This document shows positions 34,590 to 43,733 of a stretch of 64,000 nucleotides of DNA, piece by piece. Below the pieces are notes generated by a model. That model saw only the letters and a list, made by a program, of their open reading frames with translations, did not search any database and was not told the DNA's origin. The translations under genes and the position numbers were made by a program. Numbering within the stretch: position 1 is the stretch's first letter; each line of letters opens with the position of its first letter. The stretch is from Paludisphaera mucosa. GTDB taxonomy: Bacteria; Planctomycetota; Planctomycetia; Isosphaerales; Isosphaeraceae. The stretch covers positions 1,860,001 to 1,924,000 of the forward strand of contig NZ_JARRAG010000002.1 in assembly GCF_029589435.1 (NCBI RefSeq), read 5' to 3'.

Positions 34590-35006
34590 TCACGCCCGAG
34601 TAAAGCTGAGCGGGTTCGTGATGCCGTCGCTGGAATAGGCCATGAGACTGAGCGTGGCGGTTCCGAACTGGCCATGGGAACCGGAGGTCTCGGCGTTTTC
34701 GGCGACTGCGTTGGCGAGAACGTATAGGATGTCGCCGCCGGTCTCACCTTTGGCATCCTTATGGGTTGCGCTGAATGTGGAAGTCGCCCCCGACGCGATC
34801 GCCATGAGCGCAGCGACGTCGCCGCTGGTGACCGAGGCCTTGGGCTTGTTCATCGTGTTGACGACGACGGTCGGAAAATGGTCGCCGTCGGCTGCATAGG
34901 CGGCTACCGAGCCGCCTTGTGTGAAGGTCACCTGGGTGACTCGGGAAATTAAGGTCGAGCCGAACGAGACGGCCGTCCAGTTCGCCTGGAGCTTGGTCGC
35001 AGCCAT
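34590..35006 (-). CDS. Major tail tube protein (inferred)
   Basis: ATG at 35006 lies behind AAGGAG, with seven bases of spacer. The 138-residue product reads MAATKLQANWTAVSFGSTLISRVTQVTFTQGGSVAAYAADGDHFPTVVVN. This is the layout of a siphophage tube fold: a strand-rich start with 'G...I..V..V.F..G', then KPKASVTSGDVAALMAI, the conserved loop-helix, and DILYVLANAVAENAETSGSHGQFGTATLSLMAYSSDG. Small size and its position between tail terminator and chaperone support the assignment. Confidence 0.65.
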   Translation of the reverse strand: MAATKLQANWTAVSFGSTLISRVTQVTFTQGGSVAAYAADGDHFPTVVVNTMNKPKASVTSGDVAALMAIASGATSTFSATHKDAKGETGGDILYVLANAVAENAETSGSHGQFGTATLSLMAYSSDGITNPLSFTRA

Positions 35007-35057
35007 GGTGCAACTCCTTCTCGGGGATTCGGGTCGGATCGGAGACGGGGGGAGCAA

Positions 35058-35513
35058 CTATTCCGACAGGTCGAAGGCACTCCAGCCTTCGACGAGGTAT
35101 TGGAACTCAAGTGTCGCCTCGATACGGCGCTCGGGGGCGGCAGGGCGCAGCCAAGTCCAAGATCTGATGCGAGTCGAGCCTGGAAGGGTAAGCCGGGCCA
35201 GGCTGCGACCATTCAGAGCGGCGGCCGCCGTGTTCAGGAGCAGTTCCGCTGCGTCGTCGCGGGTGGCTGGATCATCGTCGCGGGCGAGGAGTATGAGCGT
35301 GATGCACGCGGTCGCCGCGAGGGTACCGTCGATGTCGTCCCCTTGCCCAGCGACGTTAGTGGCGGCCGGTTCGATCGCGGCGGCTCGGAGGTCGCCCGAT
35401 CGCTCTCCTCGATTCTCGGGGAGGCCTGCAAGGTAGACGCCGTCGAACGCGCCGGTGGCGTTCAGCGTCTCGCGGATCGCGCCGCGGACATCGCGCTCGC
35501 GATAAGTCGGCAT
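35058..35513 (-). CDS. Tail terminator-like protein
   Basis: This is a 151-residue protein, MPTYRERDVRGAIRETLNATGAFDGVYLAGLPENRG. It has an alpha-beta fold pattern with TACITLILLARDDDPATRDDAAELLLNTAAAAL and RRIEATLEFQYLVEGWSAFDLSE. Tail terminators (gpU-like) have this size and an N-terminal helix followed by a beta sheet, and come directly before the tube protein, as here. No motif is diagnostic, so the call is from position and length. Confidence 0.55.
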   Translation of the reverse strand: MPTYRERDVRGAIRETLNATGAFDGVYLAGLPENRGERSGDLRAAAIEPAATNVAGQGDDIDGTLAATACITLILLARDDDPATRDDAAELLLNTAAAALNGRSLARLTLPGSTRIRSWTWLRPAAPERRIEATLEFQYLVEGWSAFDLSE

Positions 35514-35629
35514 GATCGTTCACCCTTCGTGTCAGCGTAGACTCACAGAGAGGAAAAGGCTGCGCCTTGGTCCTTCATGCAGGACGTTCAATCGCGTCAG
35601 GCCCCACTGCGCCGGGCTCAGAACTCTCG

Positions 35630-38600
35630 TCATCGGAAACGACGGAAGCTGCGTGCGAAATCCCCGACGGGCACCAGTTTGCGGGCCCTTCCGGTCACGA
35701 TCACGGGAGGTGGGATCGGAGGGTCGACGGGATCAGGATCGGTGGTGGGGTCGGGCGCTTTCCCCGAGGCGAAGAAGTCCTTCTGCTGGTCCTTCCACGC
35801 CTGGAGGCGGACCTCTTCGTTCTGGGCGTCGGGCGACTGGAGGGCGTTGGCCGTGTTGGGCTGGCCCGGCCTGAAGACGCACAGCCGGTTGTCGACGCCG
35901 CCGTTGCGGCCGTCCCCCCTGCCCGCCTTGTGCCAACCATAGGTGGTGAGCCCCCAAAAATAGGGCGTCGCACCGGCGGCCGCATACCCCATCGCGAACT
36001 GGAAGTAGCAGTCGCACTTCCCGACCTTCTTGAAGATCGACATCATGTCCCTCGTGGCGTTCCACCACTCGGGGTTCTGCCGCATGTCTCGGCCGATCAG
36101 CCCGGGGTTGGCGACGAGGCCGTTGTACGGGGCGAGGGTCTGGTCGCCGCCCTCGTAATACACGATGAGGGGCCGGTGTCCGGTGATGGCCTGGTGGGCG
36201 TCCACGGCCGCCGCGATGGCACGGCCGCCGGGCGAGTACCCCGATCCCCACAGGTAGTATTCGACGCAGTGGATGTAGAGGTCGCACTGCTGCTCGATGT
36301 CGATGGCGTTGAACACTCGTGCGAAGGTCGCCGTCGTCGGCGGGTCGATGTAGGGGGCGGCCGAGACTGCGTCGGGCTCGACGCCCAGCCTGCGGGCCCA
36401 CGCCAGCGGCTCCGCGACGTTCGCCCACTGCCACGCCAGCACGAGGTTGATCTCGTCCTCGCGGCCGGTCTCGGCGAACACCTCCCTGAAGATCTCCTTG
36501 GCTCGGGCACCCCGCAGGATCGCGATGTCGGGGGCGTTTGGGATGCCGGACAGCGGGGCGATCCGGAACTGGTGGGCGTAGGGGAAGAAGTACGCGTTCC
36601 ACATCTCGTTCGAGATCTCGACGATCACCTTGCCGCCGGGCGTCAGGTTGTCGCGGGTCTCCCTGGCGATATGGTAGATGAGGGCGTCGGACCCCAGGTA
36701 GGGGACGTTGGCCCAGTACCAGCAATGCTTGCCCGTCGTGACGTTGGAGGCCGCCCGTGCGGCGGCCGTGGCCTTGGAGGCGACGGAGGGGCCGAAGGCG
36801 TACGGGAAGCCGTTCACCGGCATGACCACCTGCTTGGACGTCGCCAGGCCCGCCCCGAAGGTCTGCACGCCTGGGGCTACGGTGGAAGCCAGCGATGCGT
36901 ACGATCCAAAGTAGGTGGACTTGTCGGGTTGGCACAGGAACGAGTCGATACCCGTCGGCAGCATGACCGAGGTGTAGCCGAACGGCGTGTTGTACACCTT
37001 GCCGGTCCCATCCGCGTTTGCAAACAGGATACCGTCCGACTTCGTGACGCCCGACGAGCCGGCCGCGTGCGGGACGTTCTTCCGCTCGTTCACCGTGATC
37101 ATCCCCGTGGTCGGGTTCACCGACCTGATGATGATCGACTCGGTCCCCATCGTGATGATCAGGTTGGGGGCGATCCAATCCCAATCGGAGGGCGACGCGG
37201 GGGCGATCTTGAAGGTCAAGTCGGTGCCGTTGACTCCGTCCGGCAGCGTGAAGGTCCGACGGGCCTGGACGTTGGCGTCGAGAGACATCCAACCCGCCAG
37301 GCTGAGCATCTGGACCCCGAATCGCAAGCCCGTAGATGTCGCCTCGTCGATGAATACTTCGGCGTGGTGGTAGTTGGTGCCAGAATACTGGGACGTGCTG
37401 GTGATCGGGATTCTCCAGCCCACCTGGAGGGGGCCGGCGGCGTGGGCGGCCGGCGTCGTGTTCAGGGAGCCCCGCTCGACCCTGTACTGCGTCCCCGAGA
37501 GCTTCGGGATCTCCAGCACCCTCATGACCTCCGACCCGATATACAGCGACTGCCCCATCAAGATCGGGGCTGTGCGGCCGTCCGTGATCGTGATGATGGT
37601 CTGGGAGGCGTCGATGTCCACCCCCAGGGTCGCCGGGTACTTCTCGTAATTGGGGAGCGGCAGGTGCGAGTAGATGTACGGGGAGGTGAGGTGCGAGTAG
37701 GGCCTGGCCGACTTGAGCCACCACTGTTCGAGGAGTTTCTGCCCGTTCCAGTGGGGGTCGGTGGGCATGATGCACTGCTCGGGCTCGGACGTCGAGGTGA
37801 GGGTCGGCGTCGTGGCCATGCACCGAAGGCCTCCCGCACCATTCTCGATGGCCAACTCAAGCGTCGAACTCAGGGCGTCCCACGGCTCGTCGGGCAGGAC
37901 GACGGGGGCGGCCGGCGACGGCGGCGTCCAGTCGGCGGGCATGTAGGTTTTCATTTTGGCGTAGTGGGGGGAGCCGGACGGGCTGCTGGTCGTGAACCAG
38001 AACGAGCCCGTCCGGGTGGAATACTGCTGGACGCACGCCGTGTTCGCGGCGTAGGCTGCGGGGGTCGTGCCCAGCCAGCCCCGGGTGCATCCGTTGAACC
38101 GCCTGTTCACCGTATCGACCGTCCCCACCAGGATCTTCTCGGAGCCGATCGTGAGGTAGTTGTTGCGGGCCGTGTCGGTGGGCACTACATATTGGATCGA
38201 CTCATTCACGTTGATGGTGGTGGTCGTCGCATCGATGCCCGGGGCCTTCAGCGTAAGGGGTCGATACTGGTTGTTGACCTCGTAGACCCTCACCTTCCCC
38301 TTGCCGTTGGAGTCGCCGTTGTTGCGGTATTCCAGGCGTTCCACGCAGGTTACGTCGTCGCCTTGGGGGGTGAGAAGCATCGTCACGGGATCGGAATGGT
38401 CGACGTCGTCCCACCCCACAGCGTAGAGTCCCCTTTCGACCTGCGGGCCCACCTTGTCGACGCCGTTGGACATCGCGTAAGACAGGACGGTGCCCGAGAA
38501 CGGCGTCTTGATGGTGCCGTCCGGCCGCACGGGTCGGCCGTACGTCAGCACGTCGAGGGCCCGGTTCTTGGTGGCGACGATCGCCCCCCAGTAGGTGGAG

Positions 38601-39691
38601 ATCGGCGTGTCGAGGTTGAAGCCGACGCGGGCAGGCTCGGGCTCGGGCCAGACCTTCATGGAGCAGGGACGGCCCGAGCGGTTGTCCGCCACGAAGTTGA
38701 CCAGGGCGGGACACGCCCCAATGTCGCTGGAGATCCACGCCTGCGGGGCATTGACGGTGATCACGTCGCCGGGCACGACCTGTACGCCGGTGGGGAACGG
38801 AAACCAGAGGGCACTGCACTCGTCGGTGACGAACCCGTTGCTGCTCGGGCCGGGAAGGGTGATCGGAGACCCCCCATTGATCCTGATGACGGGAGTGGCC
38901 TGGAGGGTGGCGGCCACCGGATAGAGCAGCGAGCCGGTGCGGGCGTTCTTGAACACGAAGGTCATGGACTTGCCGCTCGACCGCACATAAGCCTGGTCAA
39001 GCTGGGTCTCGACGACGTAGGGGATTCGTGGTGCGTAAGTCATCGATCCGCCGCCCGCGCCGAAGGTCGGCTCGCCGTAGCTCAGGCCGGCGACGCCGGG
39101 CACGGTGATCCCCGCGTCGCCCGCGTGGACGGCGGCCCCCGTCGTCCCGTCCATGCTGTAGTACGCGCGCTTCACGCCCGGCATGCCGACGCCCAGGGTC
39201 GCGGAGACCGTGGGGTCCGCCATGATCGCCCTGACGTCGTCGTCGGTAAACGTGTAGCCGTCGAGCAGGAGGTAGTCCTGGAGCGTGTAGTCGCTCGGGA
39301 ACAGCGAGCTGCCGATCTGCGAGTCGGCGGCGATGGGGAGCGGGGTGGTGATCTGGGTCGGGAACGGCAGCTTGATGCCGTTGACGACGAAGAACTGGCG
39401 GGTCGCGTCGTTCTTGTCGAACACCAGCGCGAAGTGATGCAGCGAGCCCACCGTCAGGCCGCCCTTGGAGAGTGTGCCCGAGGTCTGGTTCACGCGGGCC
39501 TGGAACTTGACCTGCGCGGCGTTGAGGAACGCGACGCTGTAGTGGGCGTACAGCCGGTGGTAGAGCCACAGTTCGCCCGACGACTTGTAGCTGTTGATCC
39601 GGAAGAAGCCCGAGAGCGAAACCTTGTCGCCGACGAGCGACGGGTACTGCGGGGTCGTCATCTGGACGCTGTCAAGCAGGGTGATCGCCAA
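35630..39691 (-). CDS. Giant phage tail/adhesin protein with C-terminal glycoside-hydrolase-like domain
   Basis: A TTG at 39691 behind AGGAG is the likely start (an upstream GTG at 39775 lacks a site), giving 1,353 residues. Residues 1-200 form a concanavalin-like lectin sandwich (VGDKVSLSGFFRINSYKSSGELWLYHRL, LHHFALVFDKND). Three copies of a 40-residue module (IGSE..V......VERG..TTPAAHAAG) lie near 530, 730 and 860. From about 950 a TIM-barrel-like domain carries VIVEISNEMWN near 1028 ('NE', the acid/base pattern of clan GH-A) and LIVYYEGGDQ near 1180, a possible nucleophile. A Pro/Asp linker and a basic tail end the protein. The family role would be binding and cutting a host surface polysaccharide. 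No antisense gene is credible here although a long antisense frame exists. Confidence 0.8.
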   Translation of the reverse strand: MAITLLDSVQMTTPQYPSLVGDKVSLSGFFRINSYKSSGELWLYHRLYAHYSVAFLNAAQVKFQARVNQTSGTLSKGGLTVGSLHHFALVFDKNDATRQFFVVNGIKLPFPTQITTPLPIAADSQIGSSLFPSDYTLQDYLLLDGYTFTDDDVRAIMADPTVSATLGVGMPGVKRAYYSMDGTTGAAVHAGDAGITVPGVAGLSYGEPTFGAGGGSMTYAPRIPYVVETQLDQAYVRSSGKSMTFVFKNARTGSLLYPVAATLQATPVIRINGGSPITLPGPSSNGFVTDECSALWFPFPTGVQVVPGDVITVNAPQAWISSDIGACPALVNFVADNRSGRPCSMKVWPEPEPARVGFNLDTPISTYWGAIVATKNRALDVLTYGRPVRPDGTIKTPFSGTVLSYAMSNGVDKVGPQVERGLYAVGWDDVDHSDPVTMLLTPQGDDVTCVERLEYRNNGDSNGKGKVRVYEVNNQYRPLTLKAPGIDATTTTINVNESIQYVVPTDTARNNYLTIGSEKILVGTVDTVNRRFNGCTRGWLGTTPAAYAANTACVQQYSTRTGSFWFTTSSPSGSPHYAKMKTYMPADWTPPSPAAPVVLPDEPWDALSSTLELAIENGAGGLRCMATTPTLTSTSEPEQCIMPTDPHWNGQKLLEQWWLKSARPYSHLTSPYIYSHLPLPNYEKYPATLGVDIDASQTIITITDGRTAPILMGQSLYIGSEVMRVLEIPKLSGTQYRVERGSLNTTPAAHAAGPLQVGWRIPITSTSQYSGTNYHHAEVFIDEATSTGLRFGVQMLSLAGWMSLDANVQARRTFTLPDGVNGTDLTFKIAPASPSDWDWIAPNLIITMGTESIIIRSVNPTTGMITVNERKNVPHAAGSSGVTKSDGILFANADGTGKVYNTPFGYTSVMLPTGIDSFLCQPDKSTYFGSYASLASTVAPGVQTFGAGLATSKQVVMPVNGFPYAFGPSVASKATAAARAASNVTTGKHCWYWANVPYLGSDALIYHIARETRDNLTPGGKVIVEISNEMWNAYFFPYAHQFRIAPLSGIPNAPDIAILRGARAKEIFREVFAETGREDEINLVLAWQWANVAEPLAWARRLGVEPDAVSAAPYIDPPTTATFARVFNAIDIEQQCDLYIHCVEYYLWGSGYSPGGRAIAAAVDAHQAITGHRPLIVYYEGGDQTLAPYNGLVANPGLIGRDMRQNPEWWNATRDMMSIFKKVGKCDCYFQFAMGYAAAGATPYFWGLTTYGWHKAGRGDGRNGGVDNRLCVFRPGQPNTANALQSPDAQNEEVRLQAWKDQQKDFFASGKAPDPTTDPDPVDPPIPPPVIVTGRARKLVPVGDFARSFRRFR

Positions 39692-39814
39692 GGGGGAACT
39701 CCTGGTGTGAGGGCAAATGAGGAGCCAACGGGGCGGACCTGCTTTCGCGGCCCGCCTGATCGGCTCGACCCGCACCCGCGGGAGGTGCGCGAACTCCGAC
39801 GTCGACGTCGAATC

Positions 39815-41575
39815 TCAGGCGACTGTCGCCGAAGGGGTGGCGACCAAGGCATCGACCTGCGAGGGGGGGGAGGCGTCGGCAGTGAAAAAGGCTGATCGAG
39901 TATTCGTTTCTTCGCCGTATCGATTCATCGCGCGAACGACCACGGCGTAACGGCGGCCGTCGACCAGGCCGGCAAGCTCCACGGCGAACGACTCGCCCCG
40001 CGAGGCCGAGGCCGACGTCGAGGCCGCTGGGGTTGAGTAATCGACTACGAAGCCTGGAGATATGTAGACGTTGTACTTGGCGGCTTGACGTCCGGGCGTC
40101 GTCCCGGCGACGGTCCATTCGACGCGAGCCCGACCCCCTTCGAGCGCGATCGCTCGGAGGCCGAGCGGGGCGGGCGGCACCCGGGTCGCATCGCGACCCT
40201 CGGCGTCGATCACGAGGGCGACGGCGGCGTCGAGGTTCTCCTCCTGCAGGCCCTGGGTCGCGTCGTAAGACCTTACGGCGAAACGGAATGACGAGTCCGT
40301 TGGCAACGGGCCGCTCGTCCATGTCGTCTCGAAGACCTCGGCGATCGCCGTCTCGTAGTCGATCGGGTCTCCGAGCCCGTTGTTTGCGTAGATGCGGTAG
40401 GTGATCACCGGCATCAAGAACGATCCGCCCAGACTGAGTCCGCCGGAACCTTCGAGTCGCGGTTGCGCCGAGGCCGTGACGCCGCCGCCGAACTTTAGGC
40501 CGCCGGTCGCTTGCTTCTCGAACCCAGAGCCCAGCTTGGCCGCCCCATCGAACGTCGCCGCAACCGACGCCGTGGCTGTTGCGTCGAGCCGGGATGCGGC
40601 GAAGCTCCGTTTGGTCAAGCCGCCCGAAGACGTTTCCGCCGCGTCGAGTTCCCGGGCAAAACGACCGCCCGCCGCCCAGCCTCCGGCGGGCTGGGGTCGG
40701 GAGGCGTCGAGCCGGGGCGAGGCGGCCCCGCCGAGCGTCGCCGCGGCCGGAGCGTCGCCCGTCACGCCGAGGCCGACGGCCGCGAGTCCGCCGAGGTCCG
40801 ACCGTGCGTACGAGGCCGGGGCCTGGGCGGCGGTCGGGCTCGCGGCCCCGCCCAGCCGGGAGCCGGCGGCCGCGGCCGGCCGGGCCGCGGCCGCGTCGGC
40901 CGCGAGGCCGCCGAGGGCCAGGCCCCCCGCGCCGACCGCCGAGCTCGCGTCCCCCTTCACTCGCACCGAGGACGGCAGGCGGAACGACCGGCGATACGCG
41001 TGTGCGAACCCGCCCGAGCTCGTCCCGAGCGAGCTACTTAACGAGACGCCCCGCCGCCAATAGGTGAAGGAGTCCGCCCCGAGGGGCGGCCCGACCACCG
41101 TGCCGAGCCCGCCCGCCGCCCAGCCGCCCGAGGCCGTGACGGACCACCCGGGCGAGTTGGCCCCGGCCCCGCCGGTCGACCAGCCGCCCGCGGCCGATAC
41201 CAAGAGCGTGGACGACGCTGCAATGGAACCGCCGGTCGCCGGACCGCCCGCGGCCATGACGGACGACGCGACCGACGCGGCCGCGGACCCGCCGGCAGCC
41301 GAACCGACCGCGAGGACCGCAACTTGTCCCTGTAAGGGGGAGGAACCGCCGCCTTGGGCCAGGCCCAGGGACGCAGTCGCCGAGGCCGAGAGGCTCGGCG
41401 GTGCCGAGCCTCCCGCGACGAGCCCGCCTGCCGCCGCCGCGTCGAAGGAGGATGCGACGAGGAAGACCGGCATCCCGAGCGCCCTGCGCATCCCTCTAGT
41501 CGGGGAGGTCGAGGAGGTCGCGGCGGACGCGACCGACGCGCCGCGGTACCAGTGCTGGAAGGATCGTGGCGGCAT
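39815..41575 (-). CDS. Gly/Ala-repeat phage fibre with fibronectin-like C terminus
   Basis: The 586-residue product has an N-terminal motif MPPRSFQHWYRG. Then some 320 residues are built of degenerate repeats with 'A.GG.A.GG' cores (AAGGLVAGGSAPPSLSAS, AAGGPATGGSIAASS, GGWSTGGAGANSPG, LGGLAAVGLGVTGD). The 'FTYWRRGVSL' segment near residue 172 and 'HAYRRSFRLP' near 190 break the repeat. The C-terminal part has two FN3-like domains (YRIYANNGLGDPIDYETAI, ARVEWTVAGTTPGRQAAKYNVYISPG, YAVVVRAMNRYGEET). It is probably a long flexible fibre or head decoration with sugar-binding tips. Codon use is extremely GC-rich in the repeats. Confidence 0.75.
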   Translation of the reverse strand: MPPRSFQHWYRGASVASAATSSTSPTRGMRRALGMPVFLVASSFDAAAAGGLVAGGSAPPSLSASATASLGLAQGGGSSPLQGQVAVLAVGSAAGGSAAASVASSVMAAGGPATGGSIAASSTLLVSAAGGWSTGGAGANSPGWSVTASGGWAAGGLGTVVGPPLGADSFTYWRRGVSLSSSLGTSSGGFAHAYRRSFRLPSSVRVKGDASSAVGAGGLALGGLAADAAAARPAAAAGSRLGGAASPTAAQAPASYARSDLGGLAAVGLGVTGDAPAAATLGGAASPRLDASRPQPAGGWAAGGRFARELDAAETSSGGLTKRSFAASRLDATATASVAATFDGAAKLGSGFEKQATGGLKFGGGVTASAQPRLEGSGGLSLGGSFLMPVITYRIYANNGLGDPIDYETAIAEVFETTWTSGPLPTDSSFRFAVRSYDATQGLQEENLDAAVALVIDAEGRDATRVPPAPLGLRAIALEGGRARVEWTVAGTTPGRQAAKYNVYISPGFVVDYSTPAASTSASASRGESFAVELAGLVDGRRYAVVVRAMNRYGEETNTRSAFFTADASPPSQVDALVATPSATVA

Positions 41576-41584
41576 GGCGACCCA

Positions 41585-43105
41585 TCAGGAAAGGGTGATC
41601 GAATCGAAGTATGCCGCTCCGGTCCCGGTCGCCGACCGCGACGCGAGCCGTAGCATCAGAGCCCCGGCTCGGCTTGGCGTCACGGCCGCGAAGCTCAGCG
41701 TCTCGAAATCGTTCGGCGTGGCGCCCACCCCGCCCGCGGAGGTGGCGGTCAAGACCTGGTCGACCGCGATTCCGATCTCGGGGTTGGCAAGGAGGATCGC
41801 CTGCGGCTTATTTGCGTCGCCGTGGTTTCCGTCCCACCGGACCTTGACCCGAATCCTGGTAGCGACTGCATCGACCAGTATCGGCCTCTCGAGCGAACCC
41901 GGTCCGCGGAGGGCCAGGCAGGCGGGCGACCCCGTGTCGGCGAAGGTCGCGTTGGCCTCGCCGACGTCGTGTCGCTCCAGCGCGCCGGCGGCCGCTTGCG
42001 TGGATTGGAATCCCTCAGGGCGAGGCCTCCTGGACAGGTCGTTCGACGGCGATCCCGAGGCCCCGACGAAGCCGCCGAGGATCGAGCCTGGACTCGGCTC
42101 GAAAAGGGGCCGCAGAGGGACGCCGAGGATCCGGCCGTCGTTGCGGTCGACGGCCGGCCGGAATGGGGACTGGGAGCGCGACCCGACCGCGGTGTTGACG
42201 CGGGCGGTGTCGCAGTTGAACGCGTTATAGTCCTCGACGACCTGGCCGAGCGCCCCGGCCTCGACTCCGTTCCGAGTGCTGAAGAACACGTTCCCGACTA
42301 GCGAGACGGGCGTCGCCGGCACGATCGAGGTATTGGTGTACACCGAGACCCCGGCCGTATAGGTGAGGGTGAAGGTGTTGTTACGGATCGTGAACCCGCC
42401 GCCAATGGCGCCGAGGCCCGTGGCCGCGGCGCGGACCAGGATGATCCCCCTCGAGCCGCCGAGGAAGCGGCAGTTCCTCACGACGCTCGCCATGTCGTAC
42501 GAGCTGGACGTCTCGGTCGCCTGGATGTAGATCCCCGCGGGCGTCCCGCTGACATTCGCGCCATGGACGTCGCACCGCTCGACCGTCAGGGCCAGCCCTG
42601 CCCCGGCCGCCGAGATGAAGATGGACGCGCCGCTGCCGTTGCTGCCGCTCGACGCCAGGATGCAGTCGTAGAACGACCAGTTGGTCCCGGTCGTGAGGTA
42701 GATGCACGTCGCCGTGTTGGCACCGCCGAGCATCTTGATCGAGCGCAGCGTGACGTAGCTCGCCGCGCCTCCGGCAAGGCACGGATTGCTCAGGATCGCG
42801 GTCTCGCTCGTCCAAGCCGACCAATCGACGATTCCGACCTCGGGTGTGGAATACCCGCCCGCCAGGAAGCCACCCCCGTCGCAGTCGCCTATGACTTCGA
42901 GGCGGTTCGCCGCGGTCGGCGCCAGGCCGAGCGTCACCGTTTCATAGTATGTTCCGGGCTCCACGTAGATGCGTGCGCCTCCGCCTGCGACCGAGGCGGC
43001 CGGGGCCACGCCTATCGCCTTCCCGATCGTTTTCCAGGGGGTCGCGGCGGCGCCCGTCCCGGTCGAATCGCTTCCCCGCTTCGTGGAGACATAGTAATTG
43101 GTCAT
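41585..43105 (-). CDS. Right-handed beta-helix phage protein (tailspike-like)
   Basis: ATG at 43105 behind AGAGG; a TTG six bases earlier is less likely. The 506-residue product opens MTNYYVSTKRGSDSTGTGAAATPWKTIGKAIG and GGGARIYVEPGTYYETVTLG. This is the usual beginning of phage and bacterial pectate-lyase-like helices. Successive coils continue with LRSIKMLGGANTATCIYLTTG, VERCDVHGANVSGTPAGIYI, VVRNCRFLGGSRGIILV and IRNNTFTLTYTAGVSVYTN to about residue 290. The C-terminal 170 residues form a separate jelly-roll-like domain (ATRIRVKVRWDGNHGDAN, LMLRLASRSATGTGAAYFDSITLS). Polysaccharide binding or lysis is typical for the fold. Catalytic residues cannot be assigned. Confidence 0.8.
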   Translation of the reverse strand: MTNYYVSTKRGSDSTGTGAAATPWKTIGKAIGVAPAASVAGGGARIYVEPGTYYETVTLGLAPTAANRLEVIGDCDGGGFLAGGYSTPEVGIVDWSAWTSETAILSNPCLAGGAASYVTLRSIKMLGGANTATCIYLTTGTNWSFYDCILASSGSNGSGASIFISAAGAGLALTVERCDVHGANVSGTPAGIYIQATETSSSYDMASVVRNCRFLGGSRGIILVRAAATGLGAIGGGFTIRNNTFTLTYTAGVSVYTNTSIVPATPVSLVGNVFFSTRNGVEAGALGQVVEDYNAFNCDTARVNTAVGSRSQSPFRPAVDRNDGRILGVPLRPLFEPSPGSILGGFVGASGSPSNDLSRRPRPEGFQSTQAAAGALERHDVGEANATFADTGSPACLALRGPGSLERPILVDAVATRIRVKVRWDGNHGDANKPQAILLANPEIGIAVDQVLTATSAGGVGATPNDFETLSFAAVTPSRAGALMLRLASRSATGTGAAYFDSITLS

Positions 43106-43185
43106 GGACAAGCCTCTTCGTTAATGCGGACGACCGCGGTAGGGGCGGCCCGTGGATCTCAGGGGATGCGGGCGGCGGTCGTCGA

Positions 43186-43220
43186 CGGGCGGGCCAGCTC
43201 TGATGATGCCGGCCCGCCCG
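43186..43220 (-). terminator. Strong hairpin between connector and fibre genes
   Basis: CGGGCGGGCC (43186-43195) pairs with GGCCCGCCCG (43211-43220), ten perfect base pairs around 15 bases, in the 160-base gap between 43273 and 43105. There is no T run after it on the coding strand, so it may be a transcript-stabilising or attenuating stem rather than a full terminator. Confidence 0.4.
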
Positions 43221-43272
43221 GACGGCGCGGCGGTGGAGGGCTCAGGCCTCGATCGAGACGCAGGCGTCGCGT

Positions 43273-43728
43273 TTAAGCGACCTCGAAGACCGGGGTGATC
43301 GAGAGAGTGTCGCCGGAGTGCAGGGAACGCGGATCGGTGAACTGCTCGGCGAGGATCAAGGCGCCGCTCGTGGCACCCACGATGAAGTAGCCGTAGACCG
43401 TGTCGCCGGCCGGACCGACGGACCAGCTCAGTGGCGCGGCACCATACTTCGCGTGAGCCACCTGGCCGCGCGGCGACCATGCCGGTGCGCCCGAAGGCGC
43501 CTGGAGCACGGGCGTATTCCACGTCGTTGCCGACACCGAGCGCGTCAGCGTCTTCCGCGCGTAACCGCCGAAAGTCGCCTCATGGGCCGTGTAGGTCGCG
43601 GCCGTGTCGGTCTCCGCGGGGACGATCGCCGCGTTGTAGAGGCCAAGCTGCCAGTCTTCGGACGCCCCGCCGCTTAGGAGCTCGGTCAGGAGTCGGACGT
43701 CGCCCTCTCGGGAAACCAGGAAAGCCAT
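43273..43728 (-). CDS. Phage virion protein, about 151 residues
   Basis: Start ATG at 43728 with GAGGTGA immediately upstream, formed by the end of the connector gene. The product reads MAFLVSREGDVRLLTELLSGGASEDWQLGLYNAAIVPAETDTAATYTAHEATFGGYARKTLTRS, then beta-rich segments (TVYGYFIVGATSGALILAEQF, SGDTLSITPVFEVA). Similar short proteins follow head-tail connectors in many tailed phages, where they are often head decoration or tail completion proteins. Family by name is not recognised. Confidence 0.6.
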   Translation of the reverse strand: MAFLVSREGDVRLLTELLSGGASEDWQLGLYNAAIVPAETDTAATYTAHEATFGGYARKTLTRSVSATTWNTPVLQAPSGAPAWSPRGQVAHAKYGAAPLSWSVGPAGDTVYGYFIVGATSGALILAEQFTDPRSLHSGDTLSITPVFEVA

Positions 43729-43733
43729 GAAAT

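Noticed and set aside
35567-39895. A 1,442-codon open frame on the plus strand opposite the giant tail protein gene.
   Set aside because: It mirrors the codon bias of the minus-strand gene (high GC third positions create antisense frames), its translation is low-complexity Arg/Gly/Val-rich, and all flanking genes run the other way.
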